From Albugo candida (taxonomy: Eukaryota > Oomycota > Peronosporomycetes > Albuginales > Albuginaceae): a DNA stretch of 64,000 nucleotides. The translations under genes and the position numbers were made by a program. The notes under the pieces are model-generated. The model made no database searches. It was not told the origin of the DNA and saw nothing but the letters and a program-made list of their open reading frames with translations. Of the stretch, positions 34,980-47,204 are shown one piece after another (within the stretch, counting starts at the first letter, position 1; each line of letters starts with the position of its first letter). Location: positions 1 to 64,000 of the forward strand of contig CAJNAR010000024.1 of NCBI GenBank assembly GCA_905220665.1, read 5' to 3'.

Positions 34980-36550
34980 CCAAATATTTTAGCGTCCACT
35001 TGAAGTGACGTGACAACCCTGATGAGTCACGCGGTTTTGGGTTATGAGTCATCACCCCTGTGTGATGACGCTGAAAGTACCGCTCCCCTACACCCCCAGT
35101 GTTACAGCTCAGGGTGGTAATGGTGGGACTGTCATTGCGTCGCTAAAGGATGGTGCCAAGAAAACTGTTAGTGTGGACAAAACCAAAAGTCCCACTTAGG
35201 CGGACCCTATGAAGTCCTAAGAACCTTGTGCAAAGACAAGGCTAAAGCGAAAGCGCAATACCGCTTGGACCTCCCAAACCAAAACTTCAGATATTGCTGC
35301 AATAGATGAACTTTCTGCTGGAGAGTATCCGGTTTGATCAGTTCTGACCACCAAAATCGAGGCTGCAAGACCTTTTCAAAATTGCAAGAGCAATTTTTCT
35401 AACGATTCTGGAAACGGTTCATGCTTTGACGCGCATTCTCAGTGAGAAATTACTGACATGACTACTCCGGGATCACGGAAACCCGATGTTTGAGTCTCTC
35501 CTGGATAGTAGTCAAATTGAACAGGTGGCTAAACTTCCAGGGGAAATGTCCGTGTTATAGACACGTCCAGAATGCATGTGAACAACTGGAGTGCCAGTCA
35601 GTTACCGTTCTGGGTGAATAGTACTTCTCCAAAGAGTACGGCACTTTAAAAAGCCGGTTTTATCTGGATGTATTTGAGGTCGCTCTGGAAGTCGAGCGGG
35701 AGGGTATTTTGATATCCCTCAACGAGAAGAAATATGGTAGTCTTCTCAATACCAGGCAAATTCCTTCAAACCAGTCGTTATGTCGAAGTGGAAACTTTAC
35801 TTTGCGTCCTCCACGTGCTCTGAAGCATTAGTGCGTGTTGAGAAGGTATGCAAGCAAACCGCATTCGGTAAACAATTCTTCCCTGTGAGGTGCAAGAAGC
35901 TCCCATTCCAACGAAACATCCACGTTTCGGTCAACGTGGGCTGTAATGTTTGAATTTAAGATCCGCTGCTACTCCCTCGGCTGCAGCTCCAAATTCGAAA
36001 AAGAAACAACCAAAACGGCATCTGGGTCGCCTCAACAAGGATATCTATCTTCCCATCATGGCACACGGTGTCAAATTTCATACCGTGAAAACACGGATGC
36101 CAGAAAAAGTAGCAATATTGAAAGAGGCTGCTCATTTTCTTCGGAAACGCCACACGAGTGGAGCGATTAAGTCAGGTTGGCTAGGTGGGAGATCTAATGA
36201 AAATTGATTCCAAAAAAAGCCATCCACACAATCGCACCAGACAAGCTGGTCCAAGCTGATGCACAAATCCCTCACGTAAGAAGGCTCGTATAGTTCTGCA
36301 CAAATCCGAAAACAAAATCATCCGAGCAGCACTTGATCCTCCGATCGTAATGAACGGTGTGCTACTCTCGTGTATGAAAACGAATGATAGGGACTTGAAG
36401 GACGTGGTACATCTGCTGGTGATTAATAGAGCATTTTCTACTCATGATTTGAATGAAGATGTTACGTGTGCGACACGATGGAGTCGAAATATTCTTGGAA
36501 AAGTGTCATCGAAGCGTGACGTCATGTTCAAGAAAATAGCGTCGTGGTAA
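34980..36550 (+). pseudogene. LINE ORF1 remnant (forward copy)
   Basis: Nucleotide and peptide homology to the intact ORF1 of the reverse copy (44,202-42,745), followed by the same second block (DKLVQADAQIPHVRRLV; MNGVLLSCMKTNDRDLKD). Broken by many stops; only short frames such as 35,950-36,207 survive. ORF1 proteins of LINEs bind element RNA. Confidence 0.75.
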
Positions 36551-36949
36551 AAGTCGGTGCCAGAACAAGTTCTTGGTATGACACGAGAAAGCTGTCGACA
36601 TGATAAAAATAATACTCATGTGTATTGCCCTTGCCGTTTACACAAATGATTCTTGTGTCCAGCATTACACTGAAGCGGCAACAATTTCGATTCCGGGACA
36701 CAACTATCGCTGATTGCCAATCAATGTGCTACTATCGTTGTCACGCTCAGATGTAGGCATAAAGTGCTGCTACCAATAGTATGGTGGTATATGGAAAGGG
36801 GTCTATGCTGTGATATCGACGAGCTCTTCCTCAAACCTACTTTTTCCCGGAGAAACCCTACACCTTTCGTTTCAAGATGGATACAAGAAGTTGATTGCTG
36901 GTCCACTTCAGCGTGAATGCTAAGGGCTTCACATTATTCCAACGTGGAA

Positions 36950-37620
36950 CAATATCTCAGCACTCAAGGTGAATGTCACTGGGATTAAAAAGGTTCTAAT
37001 TTTATCGATCACGTCCTTTCACAACACTCCATTTGTTGTGTTTTTTTTTAAAAACAACCTGCTACGAACAAAGCCAACTGGAATTTTTTTCAATTTATAA
37101 CACATTTAAAAATGCGGCACAAAATCTTTGTCAGGATCAAAACAGTTCTTTTCTCCATCCAAGTCATAGTCGCAGTGTCGGTGTGATGACAATGCTTCGT
37201 TCAGACTTGCCGTTTATCCAACAGCTGAAGAACTCACCAAGCGAAGTTTTTGAAATCGCTATTTGGTTTTGAGTCGTCTCAATCACGATGCACCGGTGTA
37301 TATTCACAATGTATAAGCACCGGTCAAGGCCGAGAAACGAGTGGTTATTTGAAAGATATTGCTCTCCAACGCATCTCGTATTTGGTGATTTTATTACATC
37401 ACTCATTGAGCTATCGATGCTTCAAGTGGAACAATTCGAAACGAGCCAAGTCGATAAGCGTGTTTGGAATGGCTTTCGCAGTTGATTGTGGTAGACGCTT
37501 CCTCCGACTGAAAAAGTATTTACAGGACCATTACCACGCAGAATCGACTAGATTACATCTGCATGTCGGAAGAGCTTTTTCATATGGTATACAAAACCTC
37601 TGAATATTTCCGTCCACGAC
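36950..37620 (+). pseudogene. LINE endonuclease region (forward copy)
   Basis: Scattered frames match the better-preserved reverse copy: SRSVGVMTMLRSDLPF (37,165-37,215), a VYIHNVYAPV equivalent near 37,300, and CMSEELFHMVYK near 37,560. This is the AP-type endonuclease that nicks target DNA in active LINEs. At least four frame changes. Confidence 0.75.
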
Positions 37621-38340
37621 AAGCGGGCGATCATCTGGCACAAAAAATAATTTTTTCAAATCCAACTCAATCCCCACGTCGAGATATTGGAAATGTTCAT
37701 TACGACTATTTGAATATTTTTGCAACTTGTCGACGCAATCAAATTGGAAGCTAATACAGTGCTTGAACAGTTGCGCACAACTTCAAATCCGGAAAAATGT
37801 GGGAAAGTTGGAAGACGAAAATGAAGAAACAGCTTCAAGGAATTGAAAAGATTGCACAAGACAGCCGACGGACTGTTGAGTCTAGCCAGCGTGTTTTGGA
37901 ATTCGCAGCAGCTCGACATCGCATTCAAGACACCAAGAAGTATCGAACAATTTGAATCTTCGGCCGAAAACAACGCCGAATTCAGCCGATGAGACCTTCG
38001 ATCATCACATAAAGCATATGGAGGGCTCTTCAAAGCATTTTTACGCCTTTCGGATAGTTCTTGTCGCCGCGTGCCGATCGGAAATGTCACCAAAAAATGT
38101 TTTATCGTGACATCGACCCGAAGGAAGTATTGACGAATTTAAAGATCATTGGGCTGTTGCCATGGTATCTCTCTATAGCTTCAAGACCGAATCAGCTGAT
38201 CCATGTGAAAGAAATCAAAAAAAGCTTCTGGATTTGATTCAACCCTTACCTGCGTCAGAAGAGCAAGACCGTCTCTCAACTCACTCAAGCACGACCGAGA
38301 TGGTGGAAGCGATAACACATGCGAAGTAGTTCTTATACAG

Positions 38341-39380
38341 GTGTGGGGACTACCAGCTGCATTTTATCAGCTTGGTCCAGAAACGTTTGTCGAGTGTCTG
38401 AAGATCGTGTTCGAATATCAGCTGGAAAGAGGAATTTTACTTCGATCACAACGTCACTCAGCAATAACACTTTTATACAAAAAAGGATCACGAGGTGATC
38501 CTGGCAACTATCGACCGATCGCACTGCTTTGCGTTGATGTGAAAGTACTTTCAAAAGTGTTGGCGTATCGATTGCAACGTTTTTTGCCAAAATTGATCCA
38601 TCAAGATCAAAAAGCATTCGTGCGAGGAAGGTCAATGCATCACCATATTTGACATCTGACCGACATCCAAGACTTGGTCACTCATCGTTAGGAGGAAGCT
38701 TATGCGACTTTTCTCGACTTTGAGAAAGCTTATGATCGAGTCAATTGGACGCACATGTTTCGCGTTTTGGAAAAGATGGGCGCTGGAAAAAGTTTCATCG
38801 ACTGGGTTCGTCTTTTGTACAATGACACAAAGGTGCAGTTGATGATTAATGGAAATATCACACCGTCCATTACACCACAACGTGGAGTGAAACAGGGTGA
38901 TCCTCTCTCAGCATTACTTTTTCTGATGACGATCGAACCTTTGGGAAATATATTTCGACAACATGAAGAACATGGCATTTGGATTAATGGCACGACTGTC
39001 GCAACTGGATTATTTTTGCGGACGATTCGACATTGCTTTCAGCGACACCAAATGATGTTTTGACGCAACTCGAACTCGTTCAAGTCTATTGCGATGGATC
39101 GGGTGCGAAACTCAACTTGAGTAAATCATCCTTGTTCTCGCTGAATCGGACCAAGCCGTGTCCACGTATTCACAATTTGACGATAATGGGTCCGGAGGAT
39201 TCGGTCAAGTATTTGGGTATTCCGTTTGGTCAGAAACCGACTCATTCGATGGTTATCTCAACTCTCGACAAGCGTTTTTATGATGGGTTTGGTGTATGGT
39301 TTCGACGAGCAAGAACTGTTCGTGGTCGACTACTGATTGCGCAGATGATGATTTATCACGTTTGTGGCATTATACGATGC
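38341..39380 (+). pseudogene. LINE reverse transcriptase (forward copy)
   Basis: Frames carry RT hallmarks in order: NYRPIALLCVDVKVLSKVLA with AFVRGRSMHHHI (38,512-38,652), an in-frame stop, FLDFEKAYDRVNWTHMF (38,708-38,760), GVKQGDPLSALLFLMTIEPL (38,886-38,945), and the catalytic FADDSTLL, which is encoded at 39,015-39,038 only after a frameshift. It continues with GAKLNLSKSSLFSLNR. Inactive because of the frame breaks. Confidence 0.9.
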
Positions 39381-41010
39381 ACGTAAACATACCAGCAGAG
39401 ACTATTCGACAATGGCAATCGATGTTAAATCGATTTGTGCTTGATCGGAAACACAAAAAAAAATCAAAACATGTTCACCTACTCAGCAGAGAATTTTTAT
39501 ATCTTCGCAGACAAGATGGTGGACTACAAGTTCCATTTTTGGTGGGACGACTAAAGCTACAACGTATTCAGTTCCTTCAGTAGTTCGCATCCGATGCGTC
39601 AACAAGTATTCCTGCGAATTGGACAACTGCTTCGACGGAATTATTACAACTTATCCAACCTCCCTTTGGACCAAACAAGCCGATGTATATATTCATCATC
39701 GCACCACATCGACATGGGAAAATGGTTCGATGGGAGAGCATATCGTCATGGTGGAAACACGCATTTAAAATGTGGCATCAGATGGATTGGAGCATTACAA
39801 TATCAGATTTGAATGTTTCACAACGCCGTCAGTACTACATGGAACAACCGATGTGGTTTCACTGCGACCAAAGTTTGCTACTCGTAATCTGAGTACGCAA
39901 AACGTTTGGTACAATCTTGGTATGGTGGACGAACCACATCGAACATTTCGGAAATCGTTTGCTACACATTTCGACGCTCGAAGTCTGCAAGACTTATTTC
40001 GTCAAAGCGACACATGGCCAACGAAGGAAGATTTTCTCGACATGTATTACAACGACGAAGTGCTGAACACATCGGATATGTCTGGAAAAAAATTGCTGAG
40101 TCGACTTTACAATGACGTCACTCAGATTCTCCAGCGTATCCACTCGACGTTTGGTCTCATCACTTGGATTACACCAACCACAAGTGGCGGATCATTTTAT
40201 GTGGGAGTAAAAAGCAAGGAAAGAAAATATTATTTTCCATCTATTCCACGCTCACAGCTCTCAAGAATCGTCTGGCAACCTCCCATACCAAACCAAGAGT
40301 CATCCGATGTCGACACATTGGTCATCACGGGAGACATCGGACGCACTGGATACCGAACGAGTTCGAACGTTTATGGCTACATCATGGCATCTTCGAAAAC
40401 GTGTATTACCAGTTTTCGAGGATTTCAGTTTCGTCTAGCCTTTCGGATGCTGCTAGTTCGATCTCGATTCTGGTTTTTTAAGGATAATCAGCCTGACATT
40501 ATACTGTGCACGCAGCCTTCGTGTGGGGCAGTGGAATCCGATCAACATATCTTTCTAGAGAGCGATCACACGGCACAGTCATGGGAGGAGCTACTCCCTA
40601 GTTGGGATCAGTTTTTCTCCTCTCGACCACGTTGGACGCATATTGCATGTGCAATCGTACCAACACTACGGTCGGATTGGAAAGAATATTTCGAAATTAT
40701 ATCAGATTCATGGCTTGCATTGCAAGCGGTGACACTGCACTTTGTCTGGACAGATCGGAATCGTCGTTTGTTCGATCAGCGATCAGCAACTCGGACAGTT
40801 CCAGCACTTTCCGTGATATACAACACGTTTAGTGCGCACATTCGGTACTTTCGAAGACAGTGTTACGACCAAGACGAACGCATTCGGCTTGCAAAGGTGC
40901 TGGATCAACTCGCAACACAAGGATCATTTGGTGGATTTTTCAGAAGCCGACGATCATTACTACGAGTACGGCACCGGCGAGTTGAAAGGCAAGCGCAACT
41001 CGGATCCTAG
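39380..41010 (+). pseudogene. LINE ORF2 C-terminal domain, long open remnant
   Basis: Joins the RT by frameshifts near 39,370 and 39,870. From 39,772 a 412-residue frame stays open to 41,010. It holds a zinc-binding-like stretch (CTQPSCGAVESDQHIFLESD, near 40,500), similar to the zf-RVT region after RT in plant and protist LINEs, and a Trp/Phe-rich tail (LHFVWTDRNRRLFDQ). There is no ATG where the frame opens, so it is a remnant, not a gene of its own. Confidence 0.8.
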
Positions 41011-41060
41011 TCCTAGTTGAATGGCATTGTTCCGCCTAGTGTGGCGCACACCAATTTGCA

Positions 41061-41290
41061 AAACACGGTAATTTGGACCATTTTTACAACTTTACAACTC
41101 TACAGCATTTACAAGCTGGACATAGTCTCGTATTAAGGTGGCTGAGGCTACTGCGATACGACATTATCACCGGTAAGACATATTATCATCTCTCACAGGT
41201 ATTTCAGGAAACGTTTTTTATATGTGTATATGTTTTTTAAGATAGCCTAGGCAACTATAGAAGTCAGTTAGTCTAATTTTAGTAATATAG
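41061..41290. other. Spacer between the two LINE copies
   Basis: AT-rich, no gene. It contains an inverted pair aaggtggct (41,134) and agccacctt (41,288) at its two ends. It may be LINE 3' UTR or host DNA. Confidence 0.45.
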
Positions 41291-41296
41291 CCACCT

Positions 41297-42731
41297 TCAA
41301 CTGAATAGCTCGTCCGACATGCAGATGTAACCTAGTCGATTCTTGTGCGGTAATGGTCCTGTAAATACCTTTTCATAGGGATGTTGGATTCGCCAAGCGC
41401 CTACCACACCCAACTGTGAAAGCCATTCCAAACACGCTAATCGACTTGGTTCGTGTCGAATTGTTCTACTCGAAGCATCGATAGCTGGATCGAGTGGTGT
41501 TTTGATATCACCAAATACGATATGTGTTGCGGTCGATTCGAAAGTGTTTGAGAGCAATACCTCATAGAATACCACTCGTTCTTCGGCCTTGACCGGTGCA
41601 TATACATTGTGAATATACACCGGTGCATCGTGAATGAGAAGACGCAAAACCAAATAACGATTTCGAATGTTTCGTTCGGTGAGTTCTTCAGCTGTTGTAT
41701 AACCGGGAAAGTCCGAACGAAGGATTGTCATGACGCCGCCACTGCGGTTTTGAGTCGGATGGAGAAAAGCACTGTTGTGGTCGCTGACAAACATTTTGTG
41801 CTGCATTTTTGAGGATAATAAAAACTGAAATGAGTCCAGTTGCTTGTGGTCGTGAACTTGGTTTCTTGAACACAACAAATGGAGTGTTGTGATAGGACGT
41901 GGTCGATAAACAGATGACCATTTTCATGAATTCCATTGACATTCACCGTGAGTGCTGAGATATTGTTCCACGTTGAAATATTCGAGGAGCCCTTAGCATT
42001 CAAGCTGAAGTGGACCAGAAATCAACCGCGTTTCACCATCTTGTTGTGAAAGGTGAAGTGCTGTATGTTCCTTTGGGAAAAAGCTGAGGTTGACTGAAAG
42101 CTCAGCGATGTCATCATGGAGAAGGCCGGGTCATTTACCTCCAAACCATAGAGACCAACACTTTATGCCCATATCGAAGCGGAAGAAGGATATGATCACA
42201 TTAGTTGGAAGTAAACGACAATGATGACCCAAAATCCAAATCACTGGTCCATCGGTGAGATATTGGATCCGGTGATCGTTTGTGTAGAATGTCGGGGCAG
42301 TACACATAAATAAGAGTTCCAAAAACGCGAGAGCTTTGGTCGCTCCAGTCAAACCGAGAACTATGTCCGGCACTGACGTCCACCACGACATGACTTTCTC
42401 GAACAAGACAGATCGTTTTTGATGGAACTTTTCCACCAACATGGCGACTCCATCGCGTCGCAAACGTAACATCTTCACCGAGCTTTTATGCAGCAAAAAC
42501 CCGATTTATCATGAGCAGATGCACCAATTCATCCAACGCTTTATCATTCGACTCCATACACGCTAGTATCACACCATTCATCGTGATCGGATGATCAAGT
42601 GCCGCTCGGATGATTTTGTCCGGATTTGTGCAGAACTGAACTAGCTTTCTAACGTGATGGATGCAAGCATCGGCTTGAACTAGCTTGTCCGGTCGGAGTG
42701 AGTGAAGGGTATTTTTGGAATCGAGATCCAT
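41297..42731 (-). pseudogene. LINE ORF1 tail and endonuclease (reverse copy)
   Basis: 42,731-42,486 continues ORF1 (DKLVQADACIHHVRKLV). 42,496-42,131 is a Trp/Leu-rich block. Frames from about 42,003 to 41,297 give the AP endonuclease: CCVQETKF, RSGGVMTILRSDF, VYIHNVYAPVKAEERVVFYE, VFGDIKTPLDP (GD-N position changed to GDIK) and RLGYICMSDELF. The last 193 residues are one open frame. The substitution at the usually invariant Asn and the absence of RT make it inactive. Confidence 0.8.
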
Positions 42732-42744
42732 TATCTCCCCTATC

Positions 42745-44202
42745 TCACCAACTCGGGTTGGTCGTTCCGATTTCTCGATTGTTGTGTGCCGCCTCTTTCG
42801 AAGTGGCCACCTCGTTTGGCATCCGTGCTTTCATGGGGATGATTTGAACTCGATTCCCATTCTCTGGATTGGCAACCGCTTTTACTGCTTCGATCTCCAC
42901 CTCCATAGTTGCGAGCACAGCAAAATAATTACTCGTCGCTAACTTCGGAAGCGCAAGAGGTGGTGCTTTGGAGACCATTTGTTCGAACGGCTCCACTCGG
43001 TTACGTTTTCCACTCGTCCATGCCAACTTCATGGATACATCGCCATCCCGCTCCACCCGCGGTTGTGAGTATGACTGACTAGTCAGTTGGAGGATGGGAG
43101 GAGTGGGCTGCAACAAAGCTGGTGCTCCTGGTGGTGTGATAGTGGGAGGAGTGTTGAGCTCCAACGAGATTTGATCGGAGAGCTTCCTTTCAGGTGTCCT
43201 CGTCTCCAATTCTTGACTGGGAACTGGATTCACAGTGGTGTCACCACAAATGCCGCTGGTTCGGTTGTTTGTTTTTGTTGCTTTTTTTGTTTTTGTTTGC
43301 TGTGAATCGGAGTTGCAGATTGATTCTTGTTTTGCTGTTTCTTTTGCTTGTTGGTTTGTTTGTTGCCGTGCTCCGGTGGCTGCTGTAGCACCCAAATCCA
43401 AGCAATAAGGACCACGTTGACCAAAACGTGGTCGTTCCGTTGAAATAAGAGCATTATTACCCCGTACTGGGTAGAGCTGTTTGTCGTAAGCGATTTGTTC
43501 AATCACTTTATCAACTCTAACCAGTTGTTGGGGACACGTCAAACGACCAAAGTAAACTCTCCAAGTCGACATCACCACTGCCTTAGTGGGAATCGTCTCG
43601 CGAAAGGTGTCATTCACCACTTGACATCCGAGTTGGTGAGAAGATGAAATTTTCCCATTTGGAGTACGTGTCAAAGACTGACCCGTCTTCAAGACCATGG
43701 GGAAGGTTGCTTTCGGGATTTGGAAAGGTCTTGCTGCTTCCAGTTTCGCAGACAAAACAGACCAATCCGGATGCTCCCCATCAGCATATAGCTGCAGTAT
43801 AGCCTCGATATCCGAGGCTTTCGGCTTTGGGAGCTCCACGCGAAATTTCGCCCGAGCTCTAGCCTGGTCCTCACGCAAGGACTCCTGCGACTTGATAATG
43901 TCACCAAGAGTGGGACTTTTAGTGTCGCCCACACTTGCAGGTGTAGTTTCCTTTGGGTCACCCTGTGACGAGGCAACGACAGTACCACATGTACCACCGG
44001 TACCACATCGTACACCGGTAGTACCAGTATTACCCTGTACCGTCACACTGGGGGTGGGGGTACTTTCCACGTCATCACACAGGGGTGACGACTCATCAAC
44101 AATCATGCACTCACCCAATACTGGGTGACTCATGAGGGTTGCCACGTCACTACAAGTGGACGCTAGCACCCTGGGTTGTGTCGATATGTCGACTTGAACC
44201 AT
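42745..44202 (-). CDS. LINE ORF1 protein, intact frame
   Basis: 485-residue frame starting ATG at 44,202. The N-terminus is Thr/Val/Gly-rich, followed by DQARARAKFRVELPKPKASD and a conserved-looking core (residues about 130-270: AILQLYADGEHPDWSVLSAK, VVMSTWRVYFGRLTCPQQL). After that come a Gln/Thr/Lys low-complexity linker (residues about 275-330) and a Pro-rich stretch. I see no CCHC knuckle. It is the only complete reading frame among the transposons here. The forward copy suggests that the original ORF continued into the block at 42,731-42,486, so the C-terminus may be shortened. Confidence 0.7.
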   Translation of the reverse strand: MVQVDISTQPRVLASTCSDVATLMSHPVLGECMIVDESSPLCDDVESTPTPSVTVQGNTGTTGVRCGTGGTCGTVVASSQGDPKETTPASVGDTKSPTLGDIIKSQESLREDQARARAKFRVELPKPKASDIEAILQLYADGEHPDWSVLSAKLEAARPFQIPKATFPMVLKTGQSLTRTPNGKISSSHQLGCQVVNDTFRETIPTKAVVMSTWRVYFGRLTCPQQLVRVDKVIEQIAYDKQLYPVRGNNALISTERPRFGQRGPYCLDLGATAATGARQQTNQQAKETAKQESICNSDSQQTKTKKATKTNNRTSGICGDTTVNPVPSQELETRTPERKLSDQISLELNTPPTITPPGAPALLQPTPPILQLTSQSYSQPRVERDGDVSMKLAWTSGKRNRVEPFEQMVSKAPPLALPKLATSNYFAVLATMEVEIEAVKAVANPENGNRVQIIPMKARMPNEVATSKEAAHNNREIGTTNPSW

Positions 44203-44300
44203 TGTTTTCGAGAGGAAAGAGTTGAAAAAAGCTGTTTTTTCGAGGTGTTTTTACTAAATTAGCGGGTTACTTAGTATCCGGCGAATTGAGAAGTATACAC

Positions 44301-44640
44301 TAGACACAGCGACAAATTGAAAGCTTTCGATTCCTAAAGAAACGCACAGCTTTTCGTCCAAACTTCGAGATCGCCACAAGCTCAACCATCCGTTCTGCTG
44401 CATATTCTTTTCTCCACCTCTCTCCCACACCGCTGTTTTTTGATTCAAATCCCATGGCAACGTCCTCTTCCCGTAATATCTCGTCCTAAACGACGACATG
44501 CTTACAGAAGTCGATCAGAGAATTCAATTCCCCGTCACAGTACCTGTATCCAACGCATATACGTTACCCCGTGGCAGTACTGCATCGCCTCTCTGTGACC
44601 GCATAATCACTCAAACAAACGAAAAGCACCCCGAATGGAG
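44301..44640. other. Spacer upstream of the reverse LINE
   Basis: No coding frame or repeat recognised. The boundary of the LINE leader lies somewhere in its first 200 bases. Confidence 0.45.
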
Positions 44641-46450
44641 TGAGTATCGAAGTCGTTAGTTTAGAAGGCGCAAGAGCTAATGGATCGAAAGCTATTTGAC
44701 GCGGCCATTTTCGCGTTCACCTAACCGATTTGCTACTTAGAGAAGAAGAAGGGGGCAAATGGAAACAGATCAAAGGATTGTACCGCCGCTGTGAGTGCTT
44801 TATGCTCATGAAACAATACTGACGAGCCATTGAAGATTTGACCAAATTGAACATTGAAACACCTCTACATGGTCGCTTTCTGGTGGATATAGCGCAATTG
44901 TATGGTTTCTCGACTGACTATCATGCTCCCATGAAGGATTAAGAGAAAGCAGAACTCTAATTCATTGAAGAAAAAAGCTCGTTAGGCTCCCGATATCCTC
45001 TTCCAGACCATCGGAAAATTGTTCCATGGATTTACATGGCGAAATCGCTTTTCTACTAAGAGGTGACAATACCACACTGACGATGTGTGAGCTATCGCTG
45101 GCGCAGAGTGTTGGCCAGCAGCTGCTGTATCAGGCTCCAATCGCATACCTTCGAGCTAAATAATACCTCCAATTTCATCAACACGAACTCGCTTTAGTGG
45201 AATTGTATCTGTGCATCGAAATCGATCAAAGTGGGACGCTCATCGATGAAGAAGCTGTATTAAAAGATGATCGTATCGATATGCTCGTAGCGCGTGCGAG
45301 TACTTTCATTCAGTTAAGGAAATATGAGGCAATCAAAGGCCTCAGTGTTGCGGGTCTGCATCAATTTCAAATGGAGAGAATACCTCAATTCCAGTGAATC
45401 TACTAGAATCTGACTTCGTCATTTTTTATCATCTTCAGGCCATTGAATTCTCAGAGCGCGTGGTGCAGGATTAGACTTTGATTTAGAAACAAGATCCTTA
45501 CGATATTTACGTGTTTCGACTTTGACCCTACACACTGACGCGTTCTCTGCATGCGTTCGAAAAAAAGGAAACATTATTTGGAGACTGTCAAAGTGCTGGA
45601 CCTCATGGTATCGGCTCGATTCTCGCGATTGGTACGCTGGGAGCTTTTCAGTCTCAATGGAGCACAGCGATCGCTTCGGTGAAAAACTTTTTGGATGATA
45701 ATCCAGACAACATCACTGTCCTCTTCCTCCGTGGGAGACTATAGTAGCTTGGATATAGCTACAAGCAAGCCCAAGCCGACGACACGTGTATTATCGAGTC
45801 GCAGTATCCCAAGTCGTGGAAGAAGACCTAGCGGATCAATCGAAAGGCCGGTTTCCAGAAGCAAAAAGCCTCACGTATTGAGGTCTCGAGTCTGAAATAA
45901 TCCAATAGCAACCAGTGACGGCTCTATAGCTCTCTTTCGTTGCAATCGAATCTATATTCGCTAATGACTTTCAAGCAGCGTTTGCGGTTCACAATTGCAA
46001 TTTGGAGGCATGATTGGAACACCAAAGTTTGAAGAAGCATTCCATACGCAAACACAAGAACGGACACATCAGGTGATCTCCTGGTTACTGGCTCAATATC
46101 AATCCGTCGACATCGAAACCACTTAAGCTTCGAGGAAAAAGGAAAAGAAGAAGAATCAAGCCCGGCAATGTGAGATTCCTCAGGCGCACGCACCACTGAA
46201 AAGCCATTGGTCCACTCACACCGCCTTCACAGAACACAAAAGTGTGTACAATTCAGTACTCGAAAATATCAAAAGTGCTTGTTGGAGCAAGCCGGGAAGA
46301 GGTGTTGTGATAGACTGATGCATTTGCCGCTACACGAGGCAAATCGCCAAAATCCTATTTTTGTGAGCCACAAGAGTGTTTTCGAGCAAATTTGTTTAGT
46401 TGCTTGGAACAAAAGAATGTCCTGGACGGAAACATGACAATTCAAAGTTG
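44641..46450 (+). pseudogene. Unidentified forward pseudogene
   Basis: Coding-like forward frames are broken by many stops: EEEGGKWKQIKGLYRRCECF and TKLNIETPLHGRFLVDIAQL (44,740-44,920), the open frame 45,197-45,397 (LYLCIEIDQSGTLIDEEAVL), GPHGIGSILAIGTLGAFQSQ with KNFLDDNPDNITVLFLRGRL (45,590-45,750), and MIGTPKFEEAFHTQTQERTH followed by a Lys-rich tail (46,010-46,200). Helical repeats of TPR type are possible from the DDNPDN-ITVLFLRG pattern, but this is only a guess. Not recognised. Confidence 0.4.
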
Positions 46451-47204
46451 CCAATTATTTTTTAATGCATCTAGTGTACATTTTCGATCGTCGCATTTAG
46501 CTACAATTATACTGGAATGTGTATCAGCAACGAGCAGCAGGATCAAGCGAGATCAGCTGGTTTAGCAAGAGTACATCAATGTAATCTTTCACTTGTATCC
46601 GAACAAGCTGATCAGACATTAATGGAATGGAGCAAAGAGGAAGGTATTTGGCATTTTAGGGACGACAACGCGCTTTCATTCGTAAGTGAGTTATAAAATG
46701 AAACAGCAATTTGGCAGCGTCAAAAACTAGTATACGCAGTGTTCTAGAGCGGGTGTTCTGTATGGGATAGGCTCTACAGATATTGAATTCTTACTAGTCT
46801 TGTCTTAGGCTCCAAGTTCGCCGTGGAATAACGACTTTGCTATTTGCATGATGTATGTACAAAATATCGACAAAGTGAACTGTCAGGCAAGATGCCAGCA
46901 CTGACGGGTCAATCATTCCTCGGCGTTGCAAATCGGCATGACATACAGCATGACTTTGCTTCGAAATTGAATGCCGTTACTAAATAGAACACGGCGCCTG
47001 TTTTGATTCTATTGTGCACAATAGAGCATTGTATTTATTTGAGATAGTAGCACATTTTTCATGTATTGCACGAGATCTATGAAGAGAGGGATGAAAACGC
47101 TTCAACCATGTCAGCAGCTCCATTTATCAACACAGCCTGATCCGCTTGCGTGCATCGATTGCACCTTTATATCGATTTCATCCTATCGTCGATTGTGACT
47201 TAAT
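46451..47204. other. No gene seen; border of array/transposon zone and core genes
   Basis: A weak coding-like scrap lies around 46,530-46,690 (forward). Otherwise nothing recognisable. Confidence 0.4.

Larger units (their letters stand above)
34800..41060 (+). mobile_element. LINE (non-LTR retrotransposon), forward copy, near full length
   Basis: A 5' leader homologous to the leader of the reverse copy, degenerate ORF1 (about 34,980-36,550), AP-endonuclease region (about 36,950-37,620), reverse transcriptase (38,341-39,380) and a C-terminal domain (39,380-41,010). The 5' end is placed from homology to the reverse copy (shared cttctcaatt block at about 34,850 and gtcgacatatcgacacaacc at about 34,963). 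The 3' end is placed shortly after the last ORF; no clear poly(A) or target duplication is visible. Many frameshifts make it inactive. Confidence 0.88.
41291..44300 (-). mobile_element. LINE, reverse copy, truncated after endonuclease
   Basis: Runs 5' to 3' from about 44,300 down to 41,291, opposite to the forward copy. Leader, intact ORF1, connecting block and most of the endonuclease are present. Homology to the forward copy stops at the codons for MSDELF, just before the reverse transcriptase region. The 3' two thirds of the element (RT and C-terminus) are missing, which is unusual because LINEs are normally lost from the 5' end. Confidence 0.88.

Noticed and set aside
34800..44300. Twin-priming inversion of a single LINE
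   Set aside because: Both arms contain leader, ORF1 and endonuclease, and the inverted 5' piece lies downstream of the forward 3' end. These are two insertions or a rearrangement, not one twin-primed copy.
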